64,000 nt of DNA. Source: Delphinus delphis (lineage: Eukaryota > Chordata > Mammalia > Artiodactyla > Delphinidae). Numbering within the stretch: the first letter of the stretch is position 1; every line of letters starts with the position of its first letter. Location: contig NC_082702.1 of the NCBI RefSeq assembly GCF_949987515.2, positions 51,057,600-51,121,599 on the forward strand. The letters run 5' to 3'. A program made the translations under genes and the position numbers. The notes under the pieces were generated by a model. It was not told the DNA's origin. It saw only the letters and a program-made list of their open reading frames with translations, and ran no database searches. Positions 10,831 to 22,905 of this stretch are shown here, in pieces.

Positions 10831-11284
10831 GGCCTCTATCATCAATCTCCAACCAATACGGCACTTGGGATGTGTACATGGATTTTCATGGAGCCAATAT
10901 GAGGTTTCCCATCTCTTCTTTTCTTCTTGGAATCTTCTAGGAATAAAAGTATGTGTGAGATTTAACCTGAAAAAAGCTGAGTTATTCTGACTCCACGTTT
11001 CCTTGAGGATTGCTCTTGATGTGGTCAACTCCCTTGTAAAAACCAAGGGTTCACCTTAAACTTCCAATCCTTCCCAAATGGATGTGATATTTGGGTTGGG
11101 GATTGGTAGCTGGCAGACAGAACTGGGGGGATAACTAGCCTGATCCAGACACTGGTCCTTTGAGGAGAGCACGGTGATCATTCTTGAGGAGATTCTGAGT
11201 ATAGAGGTTGGTCATAGCCAATGCAAAGCCAGACTCTCGAACAGTCTGCCAGGTTCCATTGGGAAAGCCCAGGAAGACATGAAA
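10831..11284. other. Unannotated stretch, no gene seen
   Basis: No repeat, motif cluster or believable exon is seen. Confidence 0.4.
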
Positions 11285-11445
11285 GAATTTGATTTCTGGC
11301 TCTGTCACTTACAAGCTTGACTTCATTCCTATAATCCTCCATTTCATCATCCTTAAAATAAAGATGATTGTACCTAGACAGACGAAGTAGGAGTGAGGTC
11401 ACAGTGACACACGACACATAAAGTGCTCGGCATGTAGTGGGTGCT
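11285..11445 (+). repeat. MIR SINE
   Basis: 'tttctggctctgtcacttac', 'ctccatttcatcatcctta' and a tail 'cataaagtgctcggcatgta' follow the MIR order. Confidence 0.7.
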
Positions 11446-12224
11446 ACTCCAATGACAGCTTCCATCATTGTTGACAATGAAAAGACTTGCTGGGAAAAAT
11501 ACCAACCTATCTTTTATGTCCTGATTGAGTTCATGGTCTTTCTTGTCTCTGAGTGTTGGAGACCTTGGCAGGAAGAGTGGCAACATCACCAACTGAATCA
11601 GCCCAAGCAGGGACTCGGCCACACTGCATTCCCTGAGCTGGGCCTGAACCCGTGAGTCACACCGCCTTCTCCGTGTGGACGCCACAGCAAATCACTTTTC
11701 CCATTATGAACAACCAGACATGCTCCAGTGTGGTGACGGAAAGTAATTATGAACGTAAATGATCTAACCAGACATGGATTCCACCAAGGTTTAACCTCTG
11801 GTTTCCTTTTTTACACAGTCATCACACAACTGCCCCATGGCAGGCCACTGAGGGGATCATTATGGAGAATGCTGGGAGCCATCTGCCCACGGAACCACAG
11901 GCTGCAGTTCAGACTGGGGCACAGGACATCTGGCTTTACTTTGGGCTCGGGTGCCACCAGGAACATGGATAGATGTCATGCCCTAAGCATGGGGTGTTCC
12001 AGATCCAGGAGTAAATGTCTGGCAGGCCGGGTTCTCCTTTTTCCAAGCCGAGCTCAGAGGTTTCCATTCTGACGTGATACGGCCACAGTAGTATTATTAC
12101 CACTTAGGGCACTCACACACCCCTCCCTGTGATGCCTTCCGCTCAACACGCAGCAAGCGAGGCTACAGCGTACCCGGGCCAGTGTGACTGCAGTTACCCC
12201 GTTAGTACCTCTGCAATTACTCTC
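11446..12224. other. Unannotated stretch, no gene seen
   Basis: No exon recognised. A short 'agtagtattattaccactta' block near 12090 may be a further MIR scrap. Confidence 0.4.
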
Positions 12225-12470
12225 CACGCCACTACAGCCACTACTTCTAATACAATGATCAGTCGCACTTTACTCTGTGCCAAGCTAGCCACTTTCCCAT
12301 ATATCCGCCAATCCCTATGAATACAGATACTGCTTCCAATTCCTAGATAAAGAGACTGAGACTCAAGAAGGTGATGATAACGCGCTCAAGGTCCACAGCC
12401 AAGCCAGAACGTGAAGCTGAGTCACATGGTTCCTGAGTTCAAGCTATCACTGCTCTAGAGTGACTGTCCT
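12225..12470 (-). repeat. MIR SINE, antisense
   Basis: 'ttactctgtgccaagctagc', 'ttcctagataaagagactga' and 'gtgaagctgagtcacatggt' correspond to the reverse-complement MIR, with substantial divergence. Confidence 0.6.
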
Positions 12471-12689
12471 CTGACCTGAGAGGTCCACGTTACAGCCATC
12501 AGAGCAACAGAACTATTAAAATAATACCTGGGAGATCTAGTCAAAGCCAGTCACTGATATCTAAAAAGAAGTAACAAGAAGAGTGTACCAATGAATAAAG
12601 ATGGTCTAGAGATGTTGGTACAGTTAGAGAACCCTGACATTTGCTGCAATTAAGTTTTTTAAATGAGAAACAATATAGCTGCAGCAGAG

Positions 12690-13312
12690 CAGGAAATCTT
12701 AAGTGTCTGATTTGACGATGCAGGTAACCTATGTGCCCACCACTGAGATCAGGAATATAAAGTGTTTCCAGCTCTCCAGGAGGCCGTCCTGTTCCCCTTC
12801 TCAGTTTAGCCTCCTTCCTCCCCATCCACTATTCATACTGCTATCATCATTGATTAATTTTGCTTGTTTTTTTTTTAACTTTCTGCCAATGGATTTACAC
12901 AGTAGGTACTCTTTTGTCTCTAGGTTCTTTCACTCAAGAGAGTATCTGTGAGTTTCTTCCAGACTAAGTGGAAATGGGCAGTACTGTTGTAGCAGTAGTT
13001 TGTTCTCTTTAACTGCTCTATCGTATTCCACTGGACGGAGAACGTACATCTATCTCTTGACTAAGATGAATAAATCATCTGGAAACATTCTTGTGTGTCT
13101 TTTTTGGACATATGCACCCATTTTTTAGTGGGTGATATTCCCAGGGATAGAATTCTTGGGTGATAGGGTCAGTGTGTGCTTAATTTTAGTAGACACTGCA
13201 AACAGATTTCCAAAGTAACTTTACCATTTTATATTCTCACCATCATCAGACGAGATGAGAGGTCCTCGCTAACATTTGGTAATGTTCCGACATTTATTCT
13301 GTGAGCCCCTTG
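12690..13312 (-). mobile_element. Old L1 (L1M-type) 3' part, antisense
   Basis: It reads as reverse-complement L1: 'ctatgtgcccaccactgaga', 'tgcttgttttttttttaac', 'ctgctctatcgtattccact', 'cttgggtgatagggtcagtg' and 'cactgcaaacagatttcca'. No frame is open. The divergence marks it as far older than the L1 at 8377. Confidence 0.8.
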
Positions 13313-13768
13313 TGCTTTCTCCCCTTTATAACATAGAGCCTGGATTGTGTCTATGAAGTGAATCATGTGCCATGTAATGCTTTTTTTTTTTTTTTGAAAA
13401 AAAAATTACAGAAAAGGGATGCTGGCATTGACAGGTCTGTCCCTGAGGAGGGGTGAGGTGTGGGGATAGGGAGTGAAGAAAACAGACTTTACAGAAAAGG
13501 CCCTTAAAATCAGGATGGAATGTATGTAGATGGATGGAATTATTTCGGAAAGCCTCCACTAAAGTTTTAATTCATGCCTGCATCATTCCGGGTTTATTAC
13601 AGCCCCCAAATCATATTCTATGAGGAGACAAGTTTAATGACTGATTCTTTGCCATGGACTTAATGAGCTGATACATATACCCCAGTTTACCCAAGTCATC
13701 AGATGGGAAATGTTTTATTTAGCCTGAAACATCAAATATTCATTGAGCTGCTCCATGGCGTACTCATT
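13313..13768. other. Unannotated stretch with T/A run
   Basis: It contains a T run followed by an A run (about 13380-13407), which could pair as a short hairpin. No gene is seen. Confidence 0.4.
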
Positions 13769-14110
13769 TTTTCCTTCCTTCATTCATTCACAAAACAGAC
13801 ATCTATTAAGCATCTAGGGTGTGCCAGGAACTGTGCTCAGCCTGGGGACACGGCACCAGGTAAAACCAGCATATAGATGCTGCCTGGAAAGACATGATAT
13901 TAAATCAGCGAATGTAATACGTCTTGCTGTGTTAAATGGTAGGAGAAGGTGGTGGTGTATTATTCACTCATTCAAAAAGCACCTAATGAATGATTCCGGG
14001 GCATACACATTGCTTGTGTTCTGTATGCTGAGTGTGAGAAAGAGGCAGACCATTTAGCTGCTTCTATGAGCTTGTGGTCCAGGAGGTGAGGGGAGAGAGG
14101 CCTAGATGCT
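13769..14110 (-). repeat. L2 LINE 3' end, antisense
   Basis: 'cattcattcacaaaacagac', 'aagcatctagggtgtgccag' and 'gaactgtgctcagcctgggg' are the reverse-complement L2 end. A second similar start ('attcactcattcaaaaagca', 13960) suggests an internal duplication or a second copy. Confidence 0.65.
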
Positions 14111-14468
14111 ACGGTCAGAGGTGACTGCAGTATCAGATGAAGAGTTTGGTGTTGGAGACAATAGATATTGAGGTTAGGTCCCTGTTCCAAGGGACCCCTC
14201 ATGGGGAACAGCAGCATTATGCTGCCCTGGAATCGCTCCCCACAATTTCTAAGGCTTGTCAAGACACAGGGCAGGGATCTGAATTCATGGAAAGGCTTGG
14301 CACTGCCACGTGGACCACTCTGAGTGTCAGGGATGGGACTCACCTTTACATAGGTGGCCCCGTTTACTTTACACCCTACCTGATCCTAGGCATTGTAATG
14401 AATATTTCGTTAATGTAAAAACTGAGACACAAGGCAGTTTCAACACACAAGCAAGCACATGCATGTAT

Positions 14469-14501
<33 letters not shown>
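14469..14501 (+). repeat. (CA)n microsatellite
   Basis: About 16 uninterrupted CA units are present, preceded by a 'catgcatgtatg' lead-in. Confidence 0.95.
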
Positions 14502-14504
<3 letters not shown>

Positions 14505-14654
14505 ATTCGAATGTACAGAACTCGGGCTTTGAACACCAGACATTTTTTATCACAATGTCTGGGATCTTCGCACTTTTGAAATGAGCATGGATTTTCATGG
14601 AAATGTCACTACAGTAACAGAGGGTGTCCAGCTGAAATATTTAGGAAATCTTTC

Positions 14655-14890
14655 CTTATGATGATGATGGTAGTGTGATCACAATGAGTATAACATTACT
14701 TGCTCTGTGCCAGAAACTGTACAAACCTTGACAACAGTTTGTTCTGGTCCCATTTCACAGATGAGTTAATGGAGGTTCAGAGAAGTACTTGTACAAAGTA
14801 TCTTACAGGTAACAAGTAGGAGAAGGAAAATCCAAGCTTAGACAGGCTGACACTACAGCCCCCGTTCTGAAGCCACTAGGCTATATTTCC
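14655..14890 (-). repeat. MIR SINE, antisense
   Basis: 'gctctgtgccagaaactgta', 'ggtcccatttcacagatgag', 'ggaggttcagagaagtactt' and 'ctgaagccactaggctat' follow reverse-complement MIR nearly end to end. Confidence 0.8.
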
Positions 14891-16799
14891 TCCCTAAGAG
14901 ACTGGAGGCTAATTTGAAGTGGACAAATCCATCGTTCACATCAAATGCCGCAGGGTGCGGAAATTATTTACTGTAGTCTCAGCGATGCGTGAAAACTCAT
15001 GGGCCTCGTTCAGATTTAGGTAAAGTACAAAGGCACATTTCAACACTGCTCTCCCTTTACCTCCCCATCCCCACATTCCAGAATAATGAGGTTGTCTCTG
15101 TTTTGTGTGATGTCAGGATTTCCCCGCTGGGCTGTGTCCACTCTGATGAGGCCCCTTTGTCCTGGGAATCAAATGACTTGGTCTCTTTAGACAAGCTGGG
15201 CAGGGAGCCCTGGCTCTCACGTGGCCAGTGGACATGACAAGTTAGAGCCAGGGGACCAGCACCATCTCTATGGTGGGTGGCGTTCTGAACTGCAGGGGTT
15301 CTCTGTGACATGGGGAATAAATACCTTTCGGAAGTATTTCAGTATGGAGTACTCACAACCTTGGTATTAAGCGTGCCCTTTCTTTCAAAGGGATTGCTGG
15401 TGTCTTTTTTTTTTTTTTTCCAGTTGACCGTGTATCTAATGTGGCATCACCCCGTAAAGAATGCCGCTAACTTCCCACTGTTTGGTACCTTCAGCAGAGA
15501 ATGGTAACTTCTCTCAAATATTGAACTTTCTCTGTTTTTTTCAGAAGTGACATGAGGTTACTAAAAATAAATATCTGCTTAGAAAGGCTATGAATTTCAC
15601 ATGTTAAAACACATCTTTTTTTTTTTTCTACTGTTCTTCTTTTTTTTTTTCCTCCTTCACTGATAATTTGAGAACCACCCCTCTGGGATTAGGAATCGAC
15701 TCTTTTCAAGGCTTTCTGAGCATCTCGTGATCTAAGTTCTAAGAAGCAATGCGCCACTGGGAGACAGTGAGTCCCAGCAGTGAAAAGGACGGTCTGTGTG
15801 ACTCTCAGCCCTTCCATCCCCCAACCCCCTTGCCGTGGGCCTGTGAGAAGTGGCTTCTGGTAGCTGCAACACTGAAAAACAAAATGCAAACCCAACAAAT
15901 AATCCATTTCCAAGGTTTGCTTACAGAGAGAGGGATCTATTTATGAAACATATATTGTTCAGTTTCAGGGGAAAATCATGTAATCATTGCAAGGGGAAAA
16001 GCATGGAAAGTGCTTTATTTTGCATAAAAATCTCCTTGCTCTATGATTTATGTGGCTGAGATGCTCAGGCTCAGGGGAGCTTGGGTCTTAGTATCTCACT
16101 AAAGGAAGGTGGAATTTAAAATGCAGAGAGAATCTCTGGTCACAACAAAACACCAGCGTTTATTAGCCTGGGTTTGGGGTAGGGATGGGGGTGGGGTGCG
16201 GTCATGGACAAAACAGAAAGATAAAAATGCATTCTGCTATGGGGGGATCTTAGAGAATAAAGATTGACCCCAGGCTCTAGGTAGCATTAGCACTTCTAGC
16301 AGACAAATTTCCTGCAATTAACATTTGAGGACTCAGCTAGGTCCTCTCAACTTCCGGAGGGTGTATGGGCTATCAGCGCTGATTTAAGTTACCAGTCACC
16401 TGGAGGCTGAAAAGGAACTAGCTTTTCCCCTCTCTGGCTGAGAATGTTTTATTACAGTCAGCTCGTGTTTATGAAATGCCCTCTGGGCATATCTACCTCT
16501 TAAAAGGTACAGTCTCCTAGGATCTTGGGGCTGGCAGGAAAATAACAAGTCTTCTAGCTCAAACGTCTTCTCAGTGCTTGAATTTTCACCACCACATCCT
16601 AGAAAGGCAGTTGATAAGCTTCTGCTTCAACACTTTCAGAGATGGGGAGATTAAAAACCTCCCAAACAGCCCCTTCTGTTGTCAGATAACTGTGGTTGTG
16701 ATCTCTTATGCTAAGCCGAAAATAAGGTCTCTTGTAAGTTTCAGTTTTACTCTTCCTTCTGCTCAAATATTACACCTTAGATTGAACTCCTCTGGGTAT
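14891..16799. other. Repeat-poor block of 1.9 kb
   Basis: No interspersed repeat is recognised apart from T runs at about 15405-15420, 15614-15627 and 15640-15650 and the G-quadruplex motif at 16170. I see no exon with a convincing frame and splice sites. Confidence 0.45.
16170..16196 (+). other. G-quadruplex motif, telomere-like spacing
   Basis: Five G runs (3, 4, 3, 5 and 4) have loops of 3, 2, 2 and 1 bases. The middle resembles the TTTGGGG/TAGGG telomere style, but it is not a telomeric array. Confidence 0.75.
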
Positions 16800-16932
16800 C
16801 AGGGTGATGAAGTGCATGCGATTTGGAGGCAGCCTCATCAGAATTCGCATCACAGCTCCATCACTGACTGGATGTAGGATATTAGGCAAATTATTTCCTC
16901 ATTTGAAATGGGAAGATACTAACAACGATCTG
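16800..16932 (+). repeat. MIR SINE
   Basis: 'gatgaagtgcatgcgatttg', 'atcacagctccatcactgac' and 'cctcatttgaaatgggaag' follow the MIR head and core. The tail is cut off where the next repeat begins. Confidence 0.7.
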
Positions 16933-16934
16933 TA

Positions 16935-17250
16935 TCAGTCAGGGTGCACTTTGTCTTGCTGCAGTAACAAACAGCTCCAAAAATCTCACTAGCTTTAAAT
17001 AACTAAGTTTCCATTCTTGCTCACGTTCACTGTGGCTCTGGCTAGGGGCAGGGTCTGACCTATGCTGTCTTCACTCAGTGATCCTGTTGATGGATCTTAT
17101 ATTGATATGTGCTTCCCCCAGAACTTATGTGTATCATTTGCACCCACACGTCACTGGCCAAAGAACATAACACGGCTACACCCAATTTTAAAGTGCAGTT
17201 CTACCATGTCCCTAGAAGGTGGAGACTCGAAAAATTTGGTGACCCTGGCA
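16935..17250 (+). repeat. Old interspersed repeat, family not named
   Basis: The blocks 'tgtatcagtcagggtgcac', 'ctgcagtaacaaacagctcc', 'cgtcactggccaaagaacat' and 'cacggctacacccaatttta' belong to a widespread mammalian repeat that I recognise by pattern but cannot name securely. It interrupts or abuts the MIR before it. Confidence 0.55.
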
Positions 17251-17934
17251 AGCCCACATCACCTCTCTGCAGACTTAAAGGTTTAAGCTTAGCATGTGAT
17301 GTATGTTTTGCAGAATGCCTGGAACTTGCCAAGTTTTATTCCCCCATAGTTGGCAAATCATTGAAGGTACTCTGGGTTAGACATTCTTAGCTCCTTCTGC
17401 TATTCCTCATGCTACATCATCTTAAATCTTTTTACCATCCTGGTTTGTGTCCTCTAAAAATCTCACCCAAATGTCCCTATGAAATTGTGATCCACTGGAA
17501 ACAAATGCAATATTCCAGCTAAGTAAAGAACTCAGAAGGAGAACAAAATGATCTCCTTCCTTCTTCTAGATAATGCATCCTAAAATGTTACTCTTTTACT
17601 TTTTGGCAATCCCAGTGCACTGTTAAATTTGCTGTGCACTGTTATATTTGCTCCATCTTTTTCACATATTTTTCTGGGAAGCTGTTTCTTCCTAATCCCA
17701 TACTTGTGTCATTAGCTTTTGAGTCACAAAGGAGTTTCACATTGTTCTCCATTAAATCAAATAGCATCTGTTTGATTTACCCTATCCTTCCGAGCCAGTT
17801 ATAATTACTTCAGACCAAGATCTTTCTCCTCTCACGGTCAGACAAACACTGTGGAGTGGGAGAGGTGTAAAAACACTTGTCCCAACTAGAGATGCCAACA
17901 AATGGCCAAGCTTTGGAAACAACGGCCTCATCAT
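17251..17934. other. Unannotated stretch, no gene seen
   Basis: AT-rich sequence with no repeat that I can name. The near-direct repeat 'gtgcactgttaaatttgct' and 'gtgcactgttatatttgct' (17616 and 17635) forms a short tandem pair. Confidence 0.4.
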
Positions 17935-18180
17935 TTTGGAGGACATCTTTTTACTATATTTTAATAGCTTTATCAAGATATAATTGGTGTACAATAAACT
18001 GCATATATTTATAGTGCACAATTCGATGTTTTGACATTTGTGTACAACTCTGAAACCTCGACCACAATCAAGACGCTATCCATCACCCCCAAAAATTTCC
18101 CTGTGTTCCTTTCTAGTCCTTCTTCTTGCCTGGGAGACATCTTTCAACCACTCATTCTAATCTATCGATATCTGTACAAT
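17935..18180 (-). mobile_element. Old L1 3' end, antisense
   Basis: 'tttaatagctttatcaagat', 'aattggtgtacaataaactg', 'cgaccacaatcaagacgct' and 'catcacccccaaaaatttcc' are the reverse-complement 3' UTR region of an old mammalian L1. Confidence 0.7.
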
Positions 18181-18537
18181 CTAGCATGGTGTTGAGCACA
18201 AGACAGTTGATCAGGACATATTTACTGGCGTACGGATGAGGTGTTCAGAACACCTGAACGCTTGCTATGCCTGTACATCGTCACCCAAGGTCAGTCCTTA
18301 CACAGAAGTTGTCATTTGATGAATGATCCTCACCCATCAGGCCAGAGATGATTAGATAAGCAAAGAAAGGGTCCCACACCCAAAGGTGGCCTGTGGGGTA
18401 GCCTGCTGTGAGAGCTCTGGCCGGATGAGACAACACTGCCTGACTGAACCAATCCAGTCCTCTCTGGGGACAGGTGGGCAGGATCAGCACACGCAGAAGT
18501 GGGGACACACATGGTATCATGCCACACACATATTCAG

Positions 18538-18610
18538 GTCATTCAACAGGAATTTTCTGAGTGCTTACTGTTTAGCAGGCATTACGCTAAGCATTTAGCA
18601 CTGGAAAACA
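18538..18610 (-). repeat. L2 or MIR end, antisense fragment
   Basis: 'tcattcaacaggaattttct', 'gagtgcttactgtttagcag' and 'gcattacgctaagcatt' match the shared terminal motif of old LINE2/MIR repeats. It is too short to choose between them. Confidence 0.5.
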
Positions 18611-20384
18611 TCTAACGAAAAACTGGGAGAATGATGCAGAGATGAAGCGAGAGGGGAGAAAAGAAAAGGTGAAAGGCAAGGGGCTTGAAAGACCCGGTCA
18701 TTTGTGGGGGAGCTCCAGACGTGCCTTACAAGGTAAACCCGCTCCCCTTTACTACCCTGGTCCGCTTTCGATGTGCTTTGGTTTGCTATCTCACGTTCTC
18801 TTTTCCACTTGCACTTTTCCTGCCCATGCAGCAAGTGGAGCGCACGTTCTTGCAATGTGCCTGCAAGACAAATTCTCATCAATTACTTACTAACTGTTGT
18901 CTAGATGCAGAGGGCATAATCCTGAAATGCGGAGGCATCCCTGTTTCTTGTGCATCCAGCGAGGTAACTGAGCTCGCCTGCTGACACCGAGGAACTCACC
19001 TCTCAGAAGGACTGTGTTCTTGGTGAGAGAGCAAAGGGAAAAAGATTCGGAGAAATCCAAATTCTATCGACCCACGCTGCATAAGCCCTACATAATTCAG
19101 CTTCAAGAACTAATATATGATGCATGCTATCACCATCAAACTTGTATGCTTGCAACTTTTAAAAGATGTATTATTAACATTATGGCCAGCAGAATTGGAC
19201 TGGGTGAATGCTTGGAGTTGGATGGAAATGATCACTCCAGTGTTCAAAATTCTCTTGAAGTGTTTGTGTCTCTGGGAGGGGAGACAAGACAATAAGGTAA
19301 AATTTTTACTCCTTAACATCAAATATGCCTCATTTCTTTCTTCCCAATTTCACTGAAAGGTGTTTCGAAAACCCTTTGAATCACAGTTTGAAATAGGCGG
19401 CAATCCTGTTTACAGATAACATTTTGATGAGGCCAGAGTGGGTTTGAAATCAGAAACAAAGCAACAGCTTCTTCGCTGCCTTGTTGGGAACTTTGGGCAA
19501 ATAATGTGTCGTGCCTGGTCAATTACATAAATTATCAAAGATATTCTTGTTGAGTCACCCCAGGCTTCAAAAGATCCGCTAACCCCAGAACATAGTGTTC
19601 ATGGGATCCCAGAAGGAATTAACTTGATGAATGGGGTGGTGTCTTCTGAGATGACACTGCTTAATATCCTGTAGCTACTGTAAAGTTTAAGTTTAAGTTC
19701 ATTAGAGCTTTTGGCTCAGCTCTGCCATGGAAGGTACAAGTGGCAACGATAAATCAACCTTGTAAAGTGATCACAGTGATACTAAGCACAGTGCTATACG
19801 TACTTTTCATTTCTTGATGACCAACTAAGAAAACACCCAATTCATTGGAGGGCTTGCAGGTGATCTTTGTTCTGGGGCTGTGGAGTCAAACTCCTCCAGC
19901 GAGGGTGGAGGGGGCTCCCTTATTTCCATTGGCACACAGCCCTCTTCTCAAAAAGAAAATCTGATTTGTTCCCACTTCATATTTCCAGCAGATGGTTGGA
20001 GAATAAAGCCTTTGGCAAGAGCTGTCTACTCCAGATGCTTTTCTGGAAAAGAAGGTCTATAAGCTGCTCTTAAAATGTGTCCATGTGTCTTGGTGTTCCT
20101 CAAAGGTCCCTGGAAGTTCTTCTCTAGGCAAGAGACCCTGGCACCGACATTGCTAAGCTGATGATTCATTTTGAAGTAAAGTATTTACAGTATAAATGAG
20201 AGCCAAATGCAGTCGTTCTGCTGCTACTCATAAAAAAATATTTAAAAAACAACTGTAAGATTTGCCTGTAATGGTAGCTATCCTTTTTAGAAAAAAAAAA
20301 AAAACTATTCATTTTGTGTCTTACAGTGAATATTTCTAGAAGGTTGTGAAACTGTCCTGGTTCTTTTAGAAACTTTTTTTTTTT
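18611..20384. other. Mostly unannotated 1.8 kb stretch
   Basis: A weak antisense MIR tail may lie at 19765-19835 ('actaagcacagtgctatacg'). Otherwise no repeat or exon is recognised. An A run lies at 20291-20304. Confidence 0.4.
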
Positions 20385-20960
20385 TTTGAGCCCCTACTGT
20401 ACTTCGGACACAGTGCTGGGGAAACAGAGATTAATAAAATAACACCCCCATTCTCGAGGAAGCCTCCCACAGGCCACCGGGGAAGCGAGGCTCATCAACG
20501 TTCGTGATACGGTGGTAAGTGAGCCTACCTAGGTGAGCTGGGAAAAGCGTCAGCAATATGGAGTTCTACGCAGGGCTCTGCAAGCACACCAGGGTGCCCA
20601 GCAGGTGAGGAAAAATGGAAAGGGTATTGGGCAAAGAGGACAGCAGGTTCGAAGGTACAAGAGATACAAAGAGGGTGTCAAATCCTGCCACCCACGTGAA
20701 GACCTATGTTATGGAAATCGAGGACTCAACAGGGAAGGAAGCTGCACTCTAACTGGGGAGCCAAGGGGAAGCCGCGGAGGATTTGTGCAGGGAAACCGCG
20801 ATCCTACTTGTGACTTAAGACCATCATCAGGGCAGAGAGTAGGGAGTGTGCGCAGCAGACCAGGGGAGGTGAGGGAACCCACGGAGGCTTCCGTGGGAGG
20901 GGAGAGGACAGCAGGGAAGGTGCAAGCAGCAAGTCAATGGGATGGAGAGAAGCAGAAGGA
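20385..20960 (-). repeat. L2 LINE, antisense, long but diverged
   Basis: 'gagcccctactgtacttcgg', 'acacagtgctggggaaacag' and 'cccccattctcgaggaagcc' match the reverse-complement L2 end. The part from about 20560 reads like the more internal L2 region and is much less certain. The 176-codon open frame at 20533-21063 overlaps it and is treated as chance. Confidence 0.5.
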
Positions 20961-21084
20961 CCCGGAAGATACCACAGCAGTAGAAGCCATTCATTCATTC
21001 CCGTTACCACACATCTTTTGGTTCCAGGCATCCCACCTGGCTCTAGAGACACAAGACAAATGAGACACGGTCTGTGTAGTTATT

Positions 21085-21360
21085 TTTCTGTCCTCAGCCT
21101 ACCCGTTACTTCTTGGGGGCCCGCCCTGATTTGCTACACGTCTGGAGCCTCGCTAGGTGTCTCCATCACACGTTGTCACCCAAGCACCTGCTGTCTCTCC
21201 TGCACTTTATCACAATCGGGTATTTCATTGACTGTCTTCCCTCCCCGCGTGTGATACTCATTAGGACGGGGATGGCTGTGTTCATCTTGTGGACCACTGT
21301 GTTCACCAAGCACATCGTAGGGGCTCAATGAACGTCAGTCGAATGGATGTATGAAAGAAA
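21085..21360 (+). repeat. L2 LINE 3' end
   Basis: 'ctgcactttatcacaatcgg', 'gatactcattaggacgggga', 'agcacatcgtaggggctcaa' and 'gtcgaatggatgtatgaaag' follow L2 to its terminus. Confidence 0.7.
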
Positions 21361-22154
21361 GGGTGCCCCCAGTAATAGAAAGCGATGGACAGTTTAAAAG
21401 TAAGGGTGGCACGTTCTCATAAGCGCACTGACGGCAGCGTAGACAGACGTGGTGAGAGCAAGCAATCTGCTCTAGCCCTAATGGCCAACAAAGCCTTTGC
21501 GGATGAGACAGATCTGGAGTTGAGCCATGAGTCATTCCCTCAGTGAGTCCATCCCTGGCAGTGGAGTCTTCCTCACCCTGGGCACGTTCCTCCCAAATCT
21601 GGAGAGAATTAGGACTCCTTCCTACACGGAAGCATCAGAGGGGCGGGCCCAACCCAGGACGTCATAGAAGCGTCCCCAGGAGGATGTTATGTGTGAGGAG
21701 TCTGGGTTGTCTCCCACCTTTGGCTGTTGAGCAAGTAGAAGGCTACCGCTTCCCGGTCAGCCATGTGCCAGAACGTGGAGGCTGCGAAGGCTGAGGTGGG
21801 AGCGGGGGAAGGAAACGAAACGGAAACACATTGGCTGGCATCCAGAAACGCCCCGATCGACCCACAGAGGCAGCCTCTGCAAAACAGCCAAGGGCACCTG
21901 GAGGGTCCAGTATTACTTTTCTCTTCCCCTCTGTCTCTGGTATGTGGTGAGGCCCCAAGAAGAAAAGACATCTTGTTTGCTCAAGCCAGAAATACTGAAA
22001 TTACAAATTGTTAGAACTTAGAGGAAACTTAAACATCTTATATTAAGTTGTTGATCTTCTTAATAGAAGAATGATGCATATATTCCCCTAATAGCCTACA
22101 GACAAGGGAAGAGGTGCTCTGGCGTGAGTGGGTACGTAGGGGGTGCAACACAGG
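21361..22154. other. Unannotated stretch, no gene seen
   Basis: No repeat recognised. Moderately GC-rich with scattered CpG and no exon that I can defend. Confidence 0.4.
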
Positions 22155-22370
22155 TCCGCTGTTGTTTATCCCTCTTCATCTTTCAGCTTAGACAGTCTCA
22201 CCTTCTGGAAATCTTCCCTGAGTCCCCCAAAGCTGGATCAAGGACCATCCTGAGGCTCTGACACTTCTGTGCAATAGACCATAATTGCCTGCTTAGTTTC
22301 CATGACCTCCCACTGCTAACTGGAATATACTCCCCATGAAGACAACACTACGTGCCTTTAATAAACATGC
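22155..22370 (+). repeat. L2 LINE 3' end
   Basis: 'atctttcagcttagacagtc', 'tggaaatcttccctgagtcc', 'agaccataattgcctgctta' and 'gtgcctttaataaacatgc' follow L2. It meets the next L2 tail to tail. Confidence 0.75.
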
Positions 22371-22374
22371 TGAA

Positions 22375-22905
22375 ATTCACAAGCCATTCAGTGAGCCAGG
22401 CTCTACAAACATCATGATGGTCAAGAATGACATGATTCTGGGACTTCCCTGGTGGTGCAATGGTGAAGAATCCACCTGCCAAGGCAGGGGACACGAGTTC
22501 GAGCCCTGGTCTGGGAAGATCCCACATGCCGTGGAGCAACTAAGCCCGTGCGCCACAACTACTGAGCCTGCGCTCCAGAGCCCGCGTGCCACAACTACAG
22601 AGCCCACGTGCCTAGAGACCGTGCTCCACAAGAGAAGCCACCGCAACGAGAAGCCCGCGCACCGCAACGAAGAGTAGCCCCCGCTCGCAGCAACTAGAGA
22701 AAGCCCGCGTGCAGCAAGGAAGACCCAACACAGCCAAAAATAAATAAATAAAATTAAAAAAAAATAAAAAGAACGACATGATTCCTTCCCTTGGGGAGCT
22801 CATACTCTGGAAATTTGACCATGTCTGAAGTGTTATACTTAGCCAAGCGCTCATAATCACAGCCCTCTACATGTCTCTTGAATGAATGAATCACACAGAA
22901 AGAAA
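22375..22905 (-). repeat. L2 LINE 3' end, antisense, split by a SINE
   Basis: 'cattcagtgagccaggctct' and 'atgatggtcaagaatgacat' before the SINE continue after it as 'ccttcccttggggagctcat'. This is the 'ctgccctcatggagct' part of reverse-complement L2. Confidence 0.65.
22439..22768 (+). mobile_element. CHR-type tRNA SINE, long form, full length
   Basis: It begins 'gggacttccctggtggtgca', has a tRNA-like head with 'gagttcgagccc', the repeated 'gccacaactactgagcc' units and the 'cagcaactagagaaagcccg' body, and ends in a taaataaata/A-rich tail. The target-site duplications aagaatgacatgattc (22423-22438) and aagaacgacatgattc (22769-22784) differ by one base. This longer CHR form is shared across hippo, whale and ruminant lineages. 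No protein is encoded. Confidence 0.92.

Noticed and set aside
16935..17250. Assignment of this repeat to a named LTR family
   Set aside because: I recognise the pattern but could not decide between LTR and other old families without a library search.
20533..21063. 176-codon open frame
   Set aside because: It overlaps sequence that reads as diverged antisense L2, so it is most likely a chance frame in a repeat.
22495..22530. tRNA-like sequences in the SINEs as tRNA genes
   Set aside because: They are the heads of CHR SINEs, with degenerate A and B boxes, no full cloverleaf and a SINE body following.
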